Positions 23,936-33,302 of a DNA stretch of 64,000 nt are shown piece after piece. Made by a program: the position numbers and the translations under genes. The notes under the pieces were generated by a model that saw nothing but the letters and a program-made list of their open reading frames with translations, was not told where the DNA came from and ran no database searches. The stretch comes from Nitratireductor indicus C115 (GTDB lineage Bacteria; Pseudomonadota; Alphaproteobacteria; Rhizobiales; Rhizobiaceae): the NCBI RefSeq assembly GCF_000300515.1, contig NZ_AMSI01000006.1, positions 186,001 to 250,000 on the forward strand, written 5' to 3'. Within the stretch, counting starts at the first letter, position 1, and each line of letters begins with the position of its first letter.

Positions 23936-23959
23936 TGAATTTAGAATCGCTCTGAATCA
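23936..23959. promoter_or_regulatory. Possible Irr/RirA-type iron box
   Basis: TGAATTTAGAATCGCTCTGA followed by ATCA resembles the alphaproteobacterial iron-control motifs: TTTAGAA-like left arm and TCTGAA-like right arm, framed by TGA and TCA. It lies 13 bp before the fusion-protein start and about 260 bp before the siderophore receptor. A weak match; a matrix search would be decisive. Confidence 0.3.
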
Positions 23960-24218
23960 TCGCCATTGACTGAAACCGGCGATTTAATAGGACAACATTA
24001 CTCATGTTTTGAGCAGGGGCAAGAGCGGGACCACACCTTTCAGGTTGCATTCGCTTTGGGGGGATTGCCGGTGCGAAGTTTCCGCCGGCGCGCCCCTTCC
24101 GGCGATATTTCGCTCTACCCTTTCTCTCACAAGCGGCTGCAGGCGCAGCCATTAGTTGCAAGAGCGTCCACAGCGAGCAGCCGCCAGCACCAGCGACGCA
24201 TTCGAATGGGGATGTTCG

Positions 24219-26435
24219 ATGTCACGACATTTGGTCCGCGGTGGCTGCCTCACGGCGCTCGCATTGTTTCTGCCCTTACCGGCCACCGCGCAGGATATGG
24301 CGGAGGCGAATAACGGGTCGGAAACCACCCTGCTTGAAACCATCGTCATCCAGGCCGCCTCCGAGGAATTGAAGCAGGCGCTCGGCGTATCGACCATCAC
24401 CGCGGAGGACCTGGAGGACCGCCCGGTCGCCAACGACATTTCCGAAATCGTACGCCGCATGCCTGGCGTGAACCTCACCGGCAATTCCTCCACCGGCATT
24501 CGTGGCAACAACCGTCAGATCGACATTCGCGGCATGGGGCCGGAAAACGTTCTCATCCTGATCGACGGCAAGCCTGTTCTTTCGCGCAACTCCGTGCGCT
24601 ATGGCCGCAGCGGCGAGCGCGACACGCGCGGCGACAGCAACTGGGTGCCCGCCGAAGCCATTGAAAGGATCGAGGTCATCCGCGGCCCGGCGGCGGCCCG
24701 ATATGGTTCCGGTGCTTCAGGCGGCGTCGTGAATATCATCACCAAGCGGCCGGAAACCACCACCTACGGCTTTTCCACCTACATCGAAATCCCCGAGCAC
24801 AAGGAAGAAGGCGGCAGCAAGCGCGCCAATTTCGTGGTCGGCGGTCCGCTCAGCGATGTCCTGTCCTATCGCCTCTATGGCGGCATCGCACAGACGGACG
24901 CCGACGACCCGGATATAAATGCAGAGGCTACCGACGGAGACACTCGTCCCGCCGGACATGAAGGTGTGAAGAACTACGATCTGAACGGTTTGCTCTCCTG
25001 GCAGATAGACCCGCAGCACCGCATCGACTTCGAAGCCGGATACAGCCGCCAGAGCAACATCTATGCCGGCGACACCCAATATGACAGCCCCACCGACATC
25101 ATCAACGACCTCGCCGATGGCGGCGCGGAAACCAACCGGATGACCCGCTACACGCTTTCGGCCACCCACCGCGGCGAATACGACTTCGGCGAATCGACCA
25201 GCTTCATCCAGTGGGAAAAGACCATCAACCGCCGCCTTCTGGAAGGATTGGCCGGCAGTGGCGAAGGTACCATCAACACGGACAGTGAATTCGGAAAAAT
25301 CTATCTCGACAACATTACGGCAAAATCGGAGTTTAACATTCCACTTTCACTCCTGTGGGATCAGACCGTGACGCTTGGTGTCGAATATCGCGGGGAATTC
25401 ATGAAGGACGGTGTGTCCATCCGCCAGTCGGGCGCGGATGACGACATCGACCTCGGCACGCCTGTGGACCCGACCAACCGCGACCCCAATATTTCCGCCA
25501 ATCTTGTCGGCCTCTATGTCGAGGACAACATCGCCATCACTGAGCGGCTGATGCTCACGCCCGGTCTGCGCATGGATTACCATGACGAGTTCGGCTTCAA
25601 TCTGAGCCCCAGCCTCAACGCTTCCTACAAGCTGACCGAAGAGATCACAATCAAGGGTGGCGTGGCACGCGCCTTCAAGGCGCCCAATCTCTACCAGCTA
25701 AATCCCAACTATGTTTACTACACCCGAGGCTATGGCTGCCCGCCCGGCTACGGACAGGTAGGAGGCATTGGCTGCTACGTCGTCGGCAATCCGGACCTCG
25801 AGCCTGAAATCAGCCTCAACAAGGAAATCGGCGTCAGCTATGCCAATGTGAACGGCTGGAACGCGACGCTCACCTATTTTCACAATGACTATGACAATCG
25901 CATTGCGCCCGGCGTTGTGCCGATCCGTTATGCGGACGAGGAAAACGGACGCGGTCGCCTGTTCCGCTGGGAAAACAGCGGTCCTGCTGTCATCTCCGGC
26001 CTTGAGGGAAGCCTTGCGGTTCCCCTGGCGGAAACGCTGACCTGGACCACCAATGCCACCTGGATGCTGCAGAGCAAGGAAAAATCCACCGGACAGCCTC
26101 TTTCGCTCGTACCGAAATACACCGTCAACACAGCCCTGCGCTGGGAGCCCCTCGACACGCTGGGCGTAACGCTTTCGGCCACGCACTACGGCAAGATCGA
26201 GCCGCGAACGGCCGGCATCGTCGGCGGCGAATACACCGACCCCGAAGATCTGGAGACGCGCGGCGCCTACACGATCGTCAATGTCGGGGCCGACTACCAG
26301 ATCAACGAGAGCCTGAAACTCACCGCCGGCGTCAACAATCTCTTCGACGAGCGCCTGTTCCGCACCGGCAAGGGGGCGAACACCTACAACGAGCCCGGGC
26401 GATCCTACTACCTCTCCCTCTCCGGTCGTTTCTGA
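24219..26435 (+). CDS. TonB-dependent siderophore receptor (FepA/BfeA-like)
   Basis: A 738-residue outer-membrane receptor. A signal peptide (GGCLTALALFLPLPATAQ) is followed by a TonB-box-like ETTLLETIVIQAA, the plug domain (ISEIVRRMPGVNLTGNSSTGIRGNNRQIDIRGMGPENVLILIDGKP, in parts; RIEVIRGPAAARYGSGASGGVVNIITKRP) and a 22-strand barrel ending in SYYLSLSGRF with terminal Phe. A Cys pair in YGCPPGYGQVGGIGCYVVGNPDLEPE is typical of catecholate receptors such as FepA and PfeA. ATG 24219 gives a proper signal peptide; an earlier in-frame ATG at 24156 adds unrelated residues. Upstream of a complete siderophore ABC importer. Confidence 0.92.
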   Translation: MSRHLVRGGCLTALALFLPLPATAQDMAEANNGSETTLLETIVIQAASEELKQALGVSTITAEDLEDRPVANDISEIVRRMPGVNLTGNSSTGIRGNNRQIDIRGMGPENVLILIDGKPVLSRNSVRYGRSGERDTRGDSNWVPAEAIERIEVIRGPAAARYGSGASGGVVNIITKRPETTTYGFSTYIEIPEHKEEGGSKRANFVVGGPLSDVLSYRLYGGIAQTDADDPDINAEATDGDTRPAGHEGVKNYDLNGLLSWQIDPQHRIDFEAGYSRQSNIYAGDTQYDSPTDIINDLADGGAETNRMTRYTLSATHRGEYDFGESTSFIQWEKTINRRLLEGLAGSGEGTINTDSEFGKIYLDNITAKSEFNIPLSLLWDQTVTLGVEYRGEFMKDGVSIRQSGADDDIDLGTPVDPTNRDPNISANLVGLYVEDNIAITERLMLTPGLRMDYHDEFGFNLSPSLNASYKLTEEITIKGGVARAFKAPNLYQLNPNYVYYTRGYGCPPGYGQVGGIGCYVVGNPDLEPEISLNKEIGVSYANVNGWNATLTYFHNDYDNRIAPGVVPIRYADEENGRGRLFRWENSGPAVISGLEGSLAVPLAETLTWTTNATWMLQSKEKSTGQPLSLVPKYTVNTALRWEPLDTLGVTLSATHYGKIEPRTAGIVGGEYTDPEDLETRGAYTIVNVGADYQINESLKLTAGVNNLFDERLFRTGKGANTYNEPGRSYYLSLSGRF

Positions 26436-26459
26436 GACGCCGGATATCCAGGAACAAGC

Positions 26460-26480
26460 GCCCCGCCATGCGGGCGGGGC
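26460..26480 (+). other. Intercistronic hairpin between receptor and binding-protein genes
   Basis: GCCCCGCC and GGCGGGGC around an ATGCG loop, 25 bp before the binding-protein start. No T-run follows, so it may stabilise or partly attenuate the message instead of ending it. Confidence 0.6.
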
Positions 26481-26504
26481 CAAGACGAAAGGACGAACGA
26501 CGAA

Positions 26505-27437
26505 ATGCTTACCACGATGATCCGCCGCCGCGGCGCGGTTGCGGGCCTGCTTCTTTCCGCCCTTGCCCTGAGCGGGCTGAATACGGCTGCCAATGCGCAG
26601 GAAATTGCTGTTTCGCATGCCCAGGGCGAGACGAACCTTTCGGCCAAGCCCGAAAAGGTTCTGGTTTTCGACCTCGCCACGCTCGACACGCTCGATGCCC
26701 TCGGCGTCAAGATAGACGGTGTACCGGAAGGCCCCAAGCCGCAGCGTCTGGCAAAATACAATTCCGACGATTATCCGAAGATCGGCTCGCTCTTCGAACC
26801 CGATTTTGAAGCCGTCAACGCCGCCGCCCCCGATCTCATCATCGTTGGTGGCCGCTCCGCAGCCAAATATGCCGATCTTGCCAAAATCGCTCCCACCATC
26901 GATCTGAGCGTCGACGCAAAGAACTATCTCGCAAGCGCCAAGGCCAACGCCGAAACGCTAGGCCGCATCTTCGGCAAGGAAGAGGAGGTGAAAACGCATC
27001 TCGGCAAGCTGGACACTTCCATCGCCGCCCTGCAGGAAAAGGCTAAAAGCGCCGGCAAGGGGTTGATCATTCTCACCACCGGCGGGCGCATGAGCGCCTA
27101 TGGCCCCGGCTCGCGCTTCGGCATCGTTCACGGCGACTTCGGTATCGAGGCGGCCGCGCCCGACATTAAGGTGGCCAATCACGGCCAGGCCATATCCTAT
27201 GAATTCATTCTTGAGACCAACCCCGACTGGCTGTTCGTCATCGACCGTGATGCGGCCATCGGCAATGAAGGTGAAGCGGCCCAGAAGATGCTCGACAACG
27301 ACATCGTCCACCAGACCACCGCCTGGAAGGAAGGCCACGTCGTCTATCTCGACCCCGCAGACTGGTATCTCGCCGGAAGCGGCATCTCGGCGCTCCAGAA
27401 TGCCGTGGATCAGGTCAGCGGCGCGCTCGGCGGCTGA
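26505..27437 (+). CDS. Siderophore ABC transporter substrate-binding protein (FatB/CeuE/VctP-like)
   Basis: A 310-residue periplasmic class III binding protein with signal peptide (MLTTMIRRRGAVAGLLLSAL... ANAQ). The core includes AKPEKVLVFDLATLDTLDALGV, APDLIIVGGRSAAKY, GGRMSAYGPGSRFGIVHGDFG and ISYEFILETNPDWLFVIDRDAAIG, the pattern of FatB/CeuE/VctP catecholate-siderophore binders. It would collect ferric siderophore entering through the upstream receptor. No lipobox is visible, so it is probably soluble. An unusually strong stem-loop follows the stop codon before the permease genes. Confidence 0.9.
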   Translation: MLTTMIRRRGAVAGLLLSALALSGLNTAANAQEIAVSHAQGETNLSAKPEKVLVFDLATLDTLDALGVKIDGVPEGPKPQRLAKYNSDDYPKIGSLFEPDFEAVNAAAPDLIIVGGRSAAKYADLAKIAPTIDLSVDAKNYLASAKANAETLGRIFGKEEEVKTHLGKLDTSIAALQEKAKSAGKGLIILTTGGRMSAYGPGSRFGIVHGDFGIEAAAPDIKVANHGQAISYEFILETNPDWLFVIDRDAAIGNEGEAAQKMLDNDIVHQTTAWKEGHVVYLDPADWYLAGSGISALQNAVDQVSGALGG

Positions 27438-27475
27438 AATACCGAAACCGGCACCCGCGCGCCGGCTGCGGCCCC

Positions 27476-27515
27476 GGATCGTTTCACCCTTTTTCGCGAA
27501 GGGGTGAAACGATCC
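27476..27515 (+). terminator. Strong stem-loop with T-run inside the siderophore operon
   Basis: A perfect 14-bp inverted repeat, GGATCGTTTCACCC and GGGTGAAACGATCC, around a 12-nt loop, followed by ATTTTTTGTTTT. It has the form of a Rho-independent terminator, lying 38 bp after the binding-protein gene and 88 bp before the first permease gene. It may let the binding protein be made in excess of the membrane subunits. Confidence 0.8.
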
Positions 27516-27603
27516 ATTTTTTGTTTTATCCGCATTCGGGCCATTTCGGGCTCTGCCCCGTCCATCGAATGCCAATGCCTTTGAACGTCCGGATTCTGTC
27601 TCG

Positions 27604-28560
27604 TTGAGCCGTTTTCTTCCCGCCATTCTCATGATCGCGCTTCTGGCGCTGGTGAGCCTTTTCGTGGGTGTCAGTGACGTGTCGCTTGCCGCTCTGGCGA
27701 ATGGCGACGGTCACGCGCAGCTGGTGCTCATCGCCAGCCGCATCCCGCGGACCTTCGCCCTCATCCTTTCAGGGGCTGCACTTGCCGTTGCCGGCACCAT
27801 CATGCAGATGCTGGCGCGCAATCGTTTCGTGGAACCGTCCACCGCAGGCACGGTTGAATCGGCAAGCCTCGGCATCCTGTTCGTGATGCTGTTCGCACCT
27901 GCGATGCCGGTCATCGGCAAGATGCTGGTCGCGACGGCTTTCGCCCTTGCCGGCACCGCTCTCTTTCTCCGAATCCTGAGGCAGGTTCCGCTGCGCTCCC
28001 CTCTTCTCGTACCCCTGATCGGCATCATGCTTGGCAGCGTCATCGGCGCGGTAACGACCTTCATCGCCTATCGATACGACCTGCAGCAATCTCTTGCCGC
28101 ATGGATGACCGGCGATTTCTCCGGCATCCTCAAGGGCCGCTACGAACTCTTATGGCTCAACCTGGCTCTGACCATTGCAGCCTATGTGGCCGCAGACCGC
28201 TTCACCGTCGCCGGAATGGGGCAGGACTTCACCACCAATCTCGGCTTGAACTACCGGCGTGTGGTTTCCCTGGGCCTCGTCATCGTCTCCATGGTCACGG
28301 CTGTCGTGGTGGCGACCGTCGGCGCGATACCTTTCCTCGGTCTCGTTGTTCCGAACGTGGTGAGCATGATCATGGGCGACAATATCCGCCGCTCGCTCCC
28401 ATGGATTGCACTGACCGGAGCCGGTCTGGTTCTGATGTGCGACATCGTCGGCCGCCTCGTCATCCGCCCCTATGAAATCCCCATCGGCACGGTGTTCGGT
28501 GTGGTCGGAAGCATCTTCTTCCTTTACCTCCTTCTGCGGAGCCGCTCCCGTGTCGCGTAA
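27604..28560 (+). CDS. Siderophore ABC transporter permease (FecCD family), first subunit
   Basis: A 318-residue FecCD-family permease with about nine hydrophobic segments. Signature features are RIPRTFALILSGAALAVAGTIMQMLARNRFVEPSTAGTVESASLG and GAIPFLGLVVPNVVSMIMGDNIRRSLP, the coupling-helix region. The only sensible start is a TTG at 27604, giving MSRFLPAILM. It corresponds to VctD/FatD/CeuB. It overlaps the next permease gene by 11 bases. Confidence 0.9.
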   Translation: MSRFLPAILMIALLALVSLFVGVSDVSLAALANGDGHAQLVLIASRIPRTFALILSGAALAVAGTIMQMLARNRFVEPSTAGTVESASLGILFVMLFAPAMPVIGKMLVATAFALAGTALFLRILRQVPLRSPLLVPLIGIMLGSVIGAVTTFIAYRYDLQQSLAAWMTGDFSGILKGRYELLWLNLALTIAAYVAADRFTVAGMGQDFTTNLGLNYRRVVSLGLVIVSMVTAVVVATVGAIPFLGLVVPNVVSMIMGDNIRRSLPWIALTGAGLVLMCDIVGRLVIRPYEIPIGTVFGVVGSIFFLYLLLRSRSRVA

Positions 28561-29518
28561 ACGCAGAACGCCCGATCCCGCATTTGTGCTGGCAGTCCTG
28601 GCTGTTCTTGCAACGGTTGCCATCGTCGCCTTCATGACGCTCGGCGCACGCGGCAACTGGGATTTCGTGCTGGCCTTCCGGGGCCGCAAACTGCTTGCCC
28701 TTATCCTCGTCGCCTATGCAATCTCGGTTTCCACCGTGCTTTTCCAGACCGTCACCGGCAACCGCATCCTCACCCCTTCGATCATGGGTTTCGATGCGCT
28801 CTTTGCGCTGATCCAGACGGTGTTAATCTTCGTTCTCGGTTCTGCTGCCGTCTCCGCACTCGACCCGCGCCCCCTGTTCGCCTTCGAGGCGGCAGTCATG
28901 ACGACTTTCTGCGTCCTCCTTTACCGCTGGCTCTTTTCGGGAGCCACCCGCAGCCTGCACCTGATGCTCTTGGTCGGCATCGTCTTCGGCGTCTTCTTCC
29001 GCAGCTTTTCGAATTTCCTCCAGCGTATCATCGATCCCAATGAATTCGTGGTGCTGCAGGATCGGCTGTTCGCAAGCTTCAACACGGTCGACACGAGCCT
29101 TCTCGGCCTGTCGGCCGGCACGATCGCCATTGCGAGTCTCGTCGGCTGGCGCATGCGCCATACATTCGATGTTCTTGCACTCGGGCGCGAGACAGCAATC
29201 AATCTGGGTGTCGATCACCGTCGCACCGTCACAATCATCCTGCTGCTGGTCGCTGTGCTCGTCTCGGTCTCCACCGCGCTCGTGGGGCCTGTCACCTTCT
29301 TCGGTCTGCTCGTTGCGAACCTCGCCTACATGGTCATGCCGACACACCGTCATGCATGGCTCTTGCCCGCCAGCGCACTGATCGCCATTACCTGCCTGGT
29401 GGGTGGTCAGGTCATTCTCGAACATGTCTTCGGCTTCGCCACGGCACTCAGCATCATCATCGAGTTCGTCGGCGGCATCGTCTTCATTCTGCTCATATTG
29501 AAAGGGGCCGCGCGATGA
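28550..29518 (+). CDS. Siderophore ABC transporter permease (FecCD family), second subunit
   Basis: A 322-residue permease starting at a GTG (28550) that overlaps the end of the first permease gene. Recognisable motifs are FQTVTGNRILTPSIMGFDALFALIQT near the N terminus, RHTFDVLALGRETAINLGVDHRR, and VGPVTFFGLLVANLAYMVMPTHRHAWLLP, as in VctG/FatC/CeuC. It would pair with the upstream permease to form the membrane channel. Its TGA overlaps the ATPase start in an ATGA. Confidence 0.9.
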   Translation: MSRKRRTPDPAFVLAVLAVLATVAIVAFMTLGARGNWDFVLAFRGRKLLALILVAYAISVSTVLFQTVTGNRILTPSIMGFDALFALIQTVLIFVLGSAAVSALDPRPLFAFEAAVMTTFCVLLYRWLFSGATRSLHLMLLVGIVFGVFFRSFSNFLQRIIDPNEFVVLQDRLFASFNTVDTSLLGLSAGTIAIASLVGWRMRHTFDVLALGRETAINLGVDHRRTVTIILLLVAVLVSVSTALVGPVTFFGLLVANLAYMVMPTHRHAWLLPASALIAITCLVGGQVILEHVFGFATALSIIIEFVGGIVFILLILKGAAR

Positions 29519-30273
29519 TCGAAATCAGGGATCTCGTCAAAGCCTATGACGACAGCATCGTCGTCGATGGCGTTTCTCTGCAGATCGCGGCCGGCGGCGT
29601 CACGTCGATCATCGGTCCCAACGGCGCAGGCAAATCGACGCTCCTGTCGATGGTCAGCCGCCTCGTGGCCATGGACCGGGGTAGTGTCACGGTCGACGGC
29701 CTGGATGTGACAACCACCCCCGGCGACGTCCTGGCACGGCGTCTGTCGGTGCTGAGGCAGGACAATCATATCACGACCCGCCTCACCGTGCGCGATCTGG
29801 TTGCTTTCGGACGCTATCCCTATTCCAAGGGTCGGCCAACCGTCGAAGACGCGCGCCATATCGATGGCGCGCTCTCATTTCTGGACCTTGGCGACCTTGC
29901 GGACCGATTTCTGGACGAGCTTTCAGGCGGCCAGCGCCAGCGCGCCTTCGTGGCGATGGTGCTCTGCCAGGACACGGACTACATGCTCTTCGATGAACCG
30001 CTGAACAATCTCGATATCCGCCATGCGGTTTCCATGATGCGGCTTCTGCGCCGCGCGGCGCGCGAACTTGGCAAGACGGTCGTTGTCGTCCTGCACGACA
30101 TCAACGTCGCGTCCTGCTTCTGCGATCACATCGTCGCCATGAAGGCCGCCCGGATCGCAGCTCAGGGAACGCCGGAAGAGATCATTGAGCAAACCATTCT
30201 GAGCGACATCTACGAAGTGCCGATCCGCGTCCACGAGATCGATGGCCAGCGTATCACCACCTACTACCGCTGA
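29515..30273 (+). CDS. Siderophore ABC transporter ATP-binding protein
   Basis: A 252-residue FecE/VctC-type ATPase. Walker A is IIGPNGAGKSTLLSMVSRL (about residues 33-51), the signature LDELSGGQRQRAFVAMVLC and Walker B YMLFDEPLNNLD, with an H-loop VVVLHDINVA. It powers import of the ferric siderophore through the two FecCD permeases. The gene ends overlapping by 10 bases the convergent histidine kinase gene, which leaves no room for a conventional terminator between them. Confidence 0.93.
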   Translation: MIEIRDLVKAYDDSIVVDGVSLQIAAGGVTSIIGPNGAGKSTLLSMVSRLVAMDRGSVTVDGLDVTTTPGDVLARRLSVLRQDNHITTRLTVRDLVAFGRYPYSKGRPTVEDARHIDGALSFLDLGDLADRFLDELSGGQRQRAFVAMVLCQDTDYMLFDEPLNNLDIRHAVSMMRLLRRAARELGKTVVVVLHDINVASCFCDHIVAMKAARIAAQGTPEEIIEQTILSDIYEVPIRVHEIDGQRITTYYR

Positions 30274-31547
30274 TCCCCTTCGCTGCCCGAGCCGTCTCCT
30301 GCAAGCGGCAGGCTGATGGTCTGAACGAGGCCATGCGGTTTGCGGTTTGCCACCGTGATACGGCCCGCAAAGCGCTCGATGATCTCCTTGGCGATGGCAA
30401 GCCCAAGCCCGGCGCCCGGCAGCGACTTACGACGAGACGCATCCACCCGGAAAAAGGGCTCGAACACCTGTCCGATCAGGTCCTCGGGGATACCCGGTCC
30501 CGCATCGGAAATCGTCATGATGGCACGCCCATCGAGCCGTGACAGGTCGATCGTCGCTCCCTTGCCATGGGTAGACGCATTGATGATGAGGTTGCGCAAT
30601 GCCCGTTTGAGCGCGACCGGCCCCGCCGCGACTGGAAGGTTTTCGAGCGGCGGCGGTGTGACCTTGTAGCCGAGTTGGGCGAGTTCCTCCGCGACTTCGC
30701 GCGACAACACCCCCAGATCGACCTGCTGCGCACCCTCGTTACTCGCTTCCTCACGCACCAGCCGGATCGCGCTGTCTGCAATGGTGTCGAGTTCCTCCAG
30801 GTCGTCGAGCCATTTTTGCCGTTCCACGTCATCAGCAATGAACTCGGCTCTGAGCCGCATGCGTGTCATCGGCGTGCGCAGATCGTGGCCAGCGGCAGCG
30901 ACAAGACGCATGCGGCTTTCCATAGCCGATTTCAGCCGCGCCGAAAGCCTGTTCAGCGCCTGGGCGGTCGCTTTCAGCTCGCCCGAACCGGTTTCGGGAA
31001 TATGCGCAAGCACGCCGTCCGCGCCGATACGCCCGACCGCGCCTTGCAGGAGTTCGAGCGGTTTCATGATCTTCGAGGCGGCGAACACGGAGACCACCGT
31101 GCTGCCTATGACGATGAGCGCGATCCAGCCGGCAAGCACCATCCAGCCGCCCGGCGGCGGACGCTGATCCGGAATCTGCACGATCAGCCAGCCTTCCTCA
31201 CCGAGATCGACGGAGGCCGTCAATGCCGGTGTGTCGGCGCTTCTGGTCACGATCACATTGCGCGCCTCGCCCGTATTGGCGAGGGACCGGGCGAGAAACC
31301 GCGAAGGCCCCTCCTGCTTTCTCCCCTGGGCCGGGATCTCGTCGAGTGTGACGCCTGCCGCAACTGCCTCCGGTCGGTTGTTCTCAACAAGCCGGGCCAG
31401 AAGATGAAGCTGGCGCGCCACCGGCTCCATGGTCGCTTCCGGCAAGGGAGGTTGCAGGGCCCTGCTGGCCGCAAAGGTCGCAAGCCCAACCACCGTGACG
31501 ATGGCCAGGATCAAAAGCGCAACGATGCGCGCGCGCAACGACCTCAT
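30264..31547 (-). CDS. EnvZ/CpxA-type sensor histidine kinase
   Basis: A 427-residue kinase: TM1 at about residues 7-29, a short periplasmic sensor domain (about 30-130), TM2 at about 133-157, HAMP, then HisKA (LVAAAGHDLRTPMTRMRLRAEF, phospho-His about residue 224) and HATPase_c with NLIINAS, DAGPGIPEDLIGQVFEPFFR and GAGLGLAIAKEI. The GHDLRTPxTRxRL form of the H-box is that of EnvZ-like kinases. Start overlaps the response regulator stop by four bases. Genomic context (a Spy/CpxP-like protein divergent) hints at an envelope-stress sensor. Confidence 0.92.
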   Translation of the reverse strand: MRSLRARIVALLILAIVTVVGLATFAASRALQPPLPEATMEPVARQLHLLARLVENNRPEAVAAGVTLDEIPAQGRKQEGPSRFLARSLANTGEARNVIVTRSADTPALTASVDLGEEGWLIVQIPDQRPPPGGWMVLAGWIALIVIGSTVVSVFAASKIMKPLELLQGAVGRIGADGVLAHIPETGSGELKATAQALNRLSARLKSAMESRMRLVAAAGHDLRTPMTRMRLRAEFIADDVERQKWLDDLEELDTIADSAIRLVREEASNEGAQQVDLGVLSREVAEELAQLGYKVTPPPLENLPVAAGPVALKRALRNLIINASTHGKGATIDLSRLDGRAIMTISDAGPGIPEDLIGQVFEPFFRVDASRRKSLPGAGLGLAIAKEIIERFAGRITVANRKPHGLVQTISLPLAGDGSGSEGDQR

Positions 31548-32266
31548 CGCTGCACCGAACGGCTGGAGACGGAAACGGTGAGCTGATAACCGCCATTGCG
31601 CACGGTCTTGAAGATCGGTCCGGCCTCGCTTTCACCGAGCTTGCGCCGCAGCCTGCTCATCAGGACATCGATGGAACGGTCCAGAGGATCGCGGTCGCGC
31701 CCTTGGGTGAGATCGAGAAGCTGGTCGCGCGAAAGCAGGCGCCCCGGTCGCTCCAGAAACACCTTGAGCAGGTTGAACTCAGCCCCCGTCAGCTCCACCA
31801 CCTCCCCCGCGCGCGTAAGCCGCCGCAATTCGGGATCGGCCTCGAAATCAGCAAAGCTGTAGTGCTTTGCTTCCGGTTCCGCGGGTTCCTCATGGCTCGA
31901 TCGCCGCAGCACCGCCTTGATGCGCGCGACGAGCTCTCGCGGATTGAAGGGCTTGCCGAGATAATCGTCTGCACCGAGTTCCAGCCCGATGATGCGATCC
32001 ACATCTTCTTTGAGGGCCGTCAACAGGATAACGGGAATATAGGGCCGGCGGTCCCGCAGGCTGCGGCAGATATCCAGGCCCGAGCCATCCGGCAGCATCA
32101 CGTCGAGAACGACAAGTTCCGGGCTGCCGTCGGCGATGGCGCTTTCGCATTCGCGCCGATTGGCCGCGACCGAGACACGAAATCCCTGCTCTCCCAGATA
32201 CCGGGCAAGGAGCGAGCGAATTTCCGCATCATCGTCGACAATCAAGATATGCGTTGGGTTGCTCAT
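31544..32266 (-). CDS. OmpR-family response regulator
   Basis: A 240-residue regulator. The receiver domain has ILIVDDDAEIRSLL, phospho-acceptor Asp in LVVLDVMLPDGSG (about residue 56) and Lys in DDYLGKPFNPRELVARIKAVLRR; the C-terminal winged helix includes VVELTGAEFNLLKVFLERPGRLLSRDQLLD and SIDVLMSRLRRKLGE. ATG 32266 is chosen because GGAAGAAGC lies directly upstream; an in-frame ATG five codons earlier is less well placed. Transcribed with the kinase and divergent from the CpxP/Spy-like gene. Confidence 0.93.
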   Translation of the reverse strand: MSNPTHILIVDDDAEIRSLLARYLGEQGFRVSVAANRRECESAIADGSPELVVLDVMLPDGSGLDICRSLRDRRPYIPVILLTALKEDVDRIIGLELGADDYLGKPFNPRELVARIKAVLRRSSHEEPAEPEAKHYSFADFEADPELRRLTRAGEVVELTGAEFNLLKVFLERPGRLLSRDQLLDLTQGRDRDPLDRSIDVLMSRLRRKLGESEAGPIFKTVRNGGYQLTVSVSSRSVQR

Positions 32267-32480
32267 GCTTCTTCCATCCATGTGTTGGAGCCAAATATAG
32301 CCTTCCGGAAAGAAGTGGCTGGAGATTTTTGCAACGAAGCATTGCCGGCCCACGGCCAGAAACATTCGTTTACAAAAATCCCGCTCGCAGAAACGAAAGG
32401 ATACAGTGCGGACCAACGGCGGACACGCGGCATGCCTAACTTCCGGATCGTGCAACACGACAGGAAGAAAGGAACCAGCG

Positions 32481-33302
32481 ATGAAACGTCTCGCAAGCGT
32501 CGCCGCCCTGATGTCGGCAACCATGTTGACGGTGGCAGCCATCTCCCCCTCGCTCGCCGAGGAGAACGCCGGCACCCGCACCCAGACAGCCACCATGCGC
32601 GTGGTCGCCCAGCAGGATGCATCCGCCCCCAACCCGGCCCCCAACTCACCCCCCGTGCATTTCAGCCCGGGCATGAAGGCGCCCGGCAAAGACAGACACG
32701 CCGAAAGCCCCCGCATGAAAGACCCGCGCGGCGGGCAGGGACAGCGTGGCCCCGGCAATCGCGTGCATGGTTCCGGTGCTCCCGGTTTGCAGATCGCCGG
32801 CAAGCTCTCCGCCGCGCAAACCTATGTCGGGATCACGACCGATCAGGAAGATGCCTGGCGAAACTATTCGAACGCTCTGATCGATTTCTTCGAGCGTCCA
32901 GATATGGCACCGAAGGCCGCGCCTGAAGGTCCGGGCGGCCCTCGCCCGCAAGGGCCTGCCGATGGTCCGGCTGCCGGACCGGGGGAACGCGCCGGCAATC
33001 CTCAGCAGATTGGCCCCGATGCACCCCGCCCCTTACTGGCCGAGCGCATCGCCGGCTTTGCCATCCAGCAGGGGGAAAAAGGCAAGGCCCTGAAGGATGC
33101 TTTCGACACGTTGAAGTCGGAACTCCGCACAGATCAGCTCGACCGGCTAGCCAAGGCCGAACGGGCTTTCGCTCCGGGTCGCCACGGGCCGGAGCACAGG
33201 GGACCAGGCCGTTCCGGTCCCGAACAGGGTCAGATGGGCCGGTTCGGCCCTGGCCAGGTCTCTGGCCCGCGTGAAGGTTTCTCCCCGCCCTCCGGGGAGT
33301 AA
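32481..33302 (+). CDS. Spy/CpxP-like periplasmic protein
   Basis: A 273-residue secreted protein: signal peptide MKRLASVAALMSATMLTVAAISPSLAEE, a long Pro/Gly-rich low-complexity linker (residues 40-110), a helical segment with LSAAQTYVGITTDQEDAWRNYSNALIDFFE resembling the LTxxQ repeat, another Pro/Gly stretch, a second helix pair (LKDAFDTLKSELRTDQLDRLAKAERAF) and a Gly/Pro/Arg-rich tail. Helical LTxxQ proteins act as periplasmic chaperones or inhibitors of stress kinases. ATG 32481 follows an AAGGAA site. Divergent from the two-component genes (214-bp gap), recalling cpxP versus cpxRA. Confidence 0.7.
   Translation: MKRLASVAALMSATMLTVAAISPSLAEENAGTRTQTATMRVVAQQDASAPNPAPNSPPVHFSPGMKAPGKDRHAESPRMKDPRGGQGQRGPGNRVHGSGAPGLQIAGKLSAAQTYVGITTDQEDAWRNYSNALIDFFERPDMAPKAAPEGPGGPRPQGPADGPAAGPGERAGNPQQIGPDAPRPLLAERIAGFAIQQGEKGKALKDAFDTLKSELRTDQLDRLAKAERAFAPGRHGPEHRGPGRSGPEQGQMGRFGPGQVSGPREGFSPPSGE

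Noticed and set aside
23966-23991. TTGACT followed by TTTAAT as a promoter for the siderophore receptor
   Set aside because: The spacing between the two hexamers is 11 bp, too short for a sigma-70 promoter, and no better -10 element lies at 17 bp.
32340-32410. CpxR-like GTAAA repeats between the two-component genes and the Spy/CpxP-like gene
   Set aside because: Only a single GTTTAC-like unit is present; there is no second copy at the required spacing.
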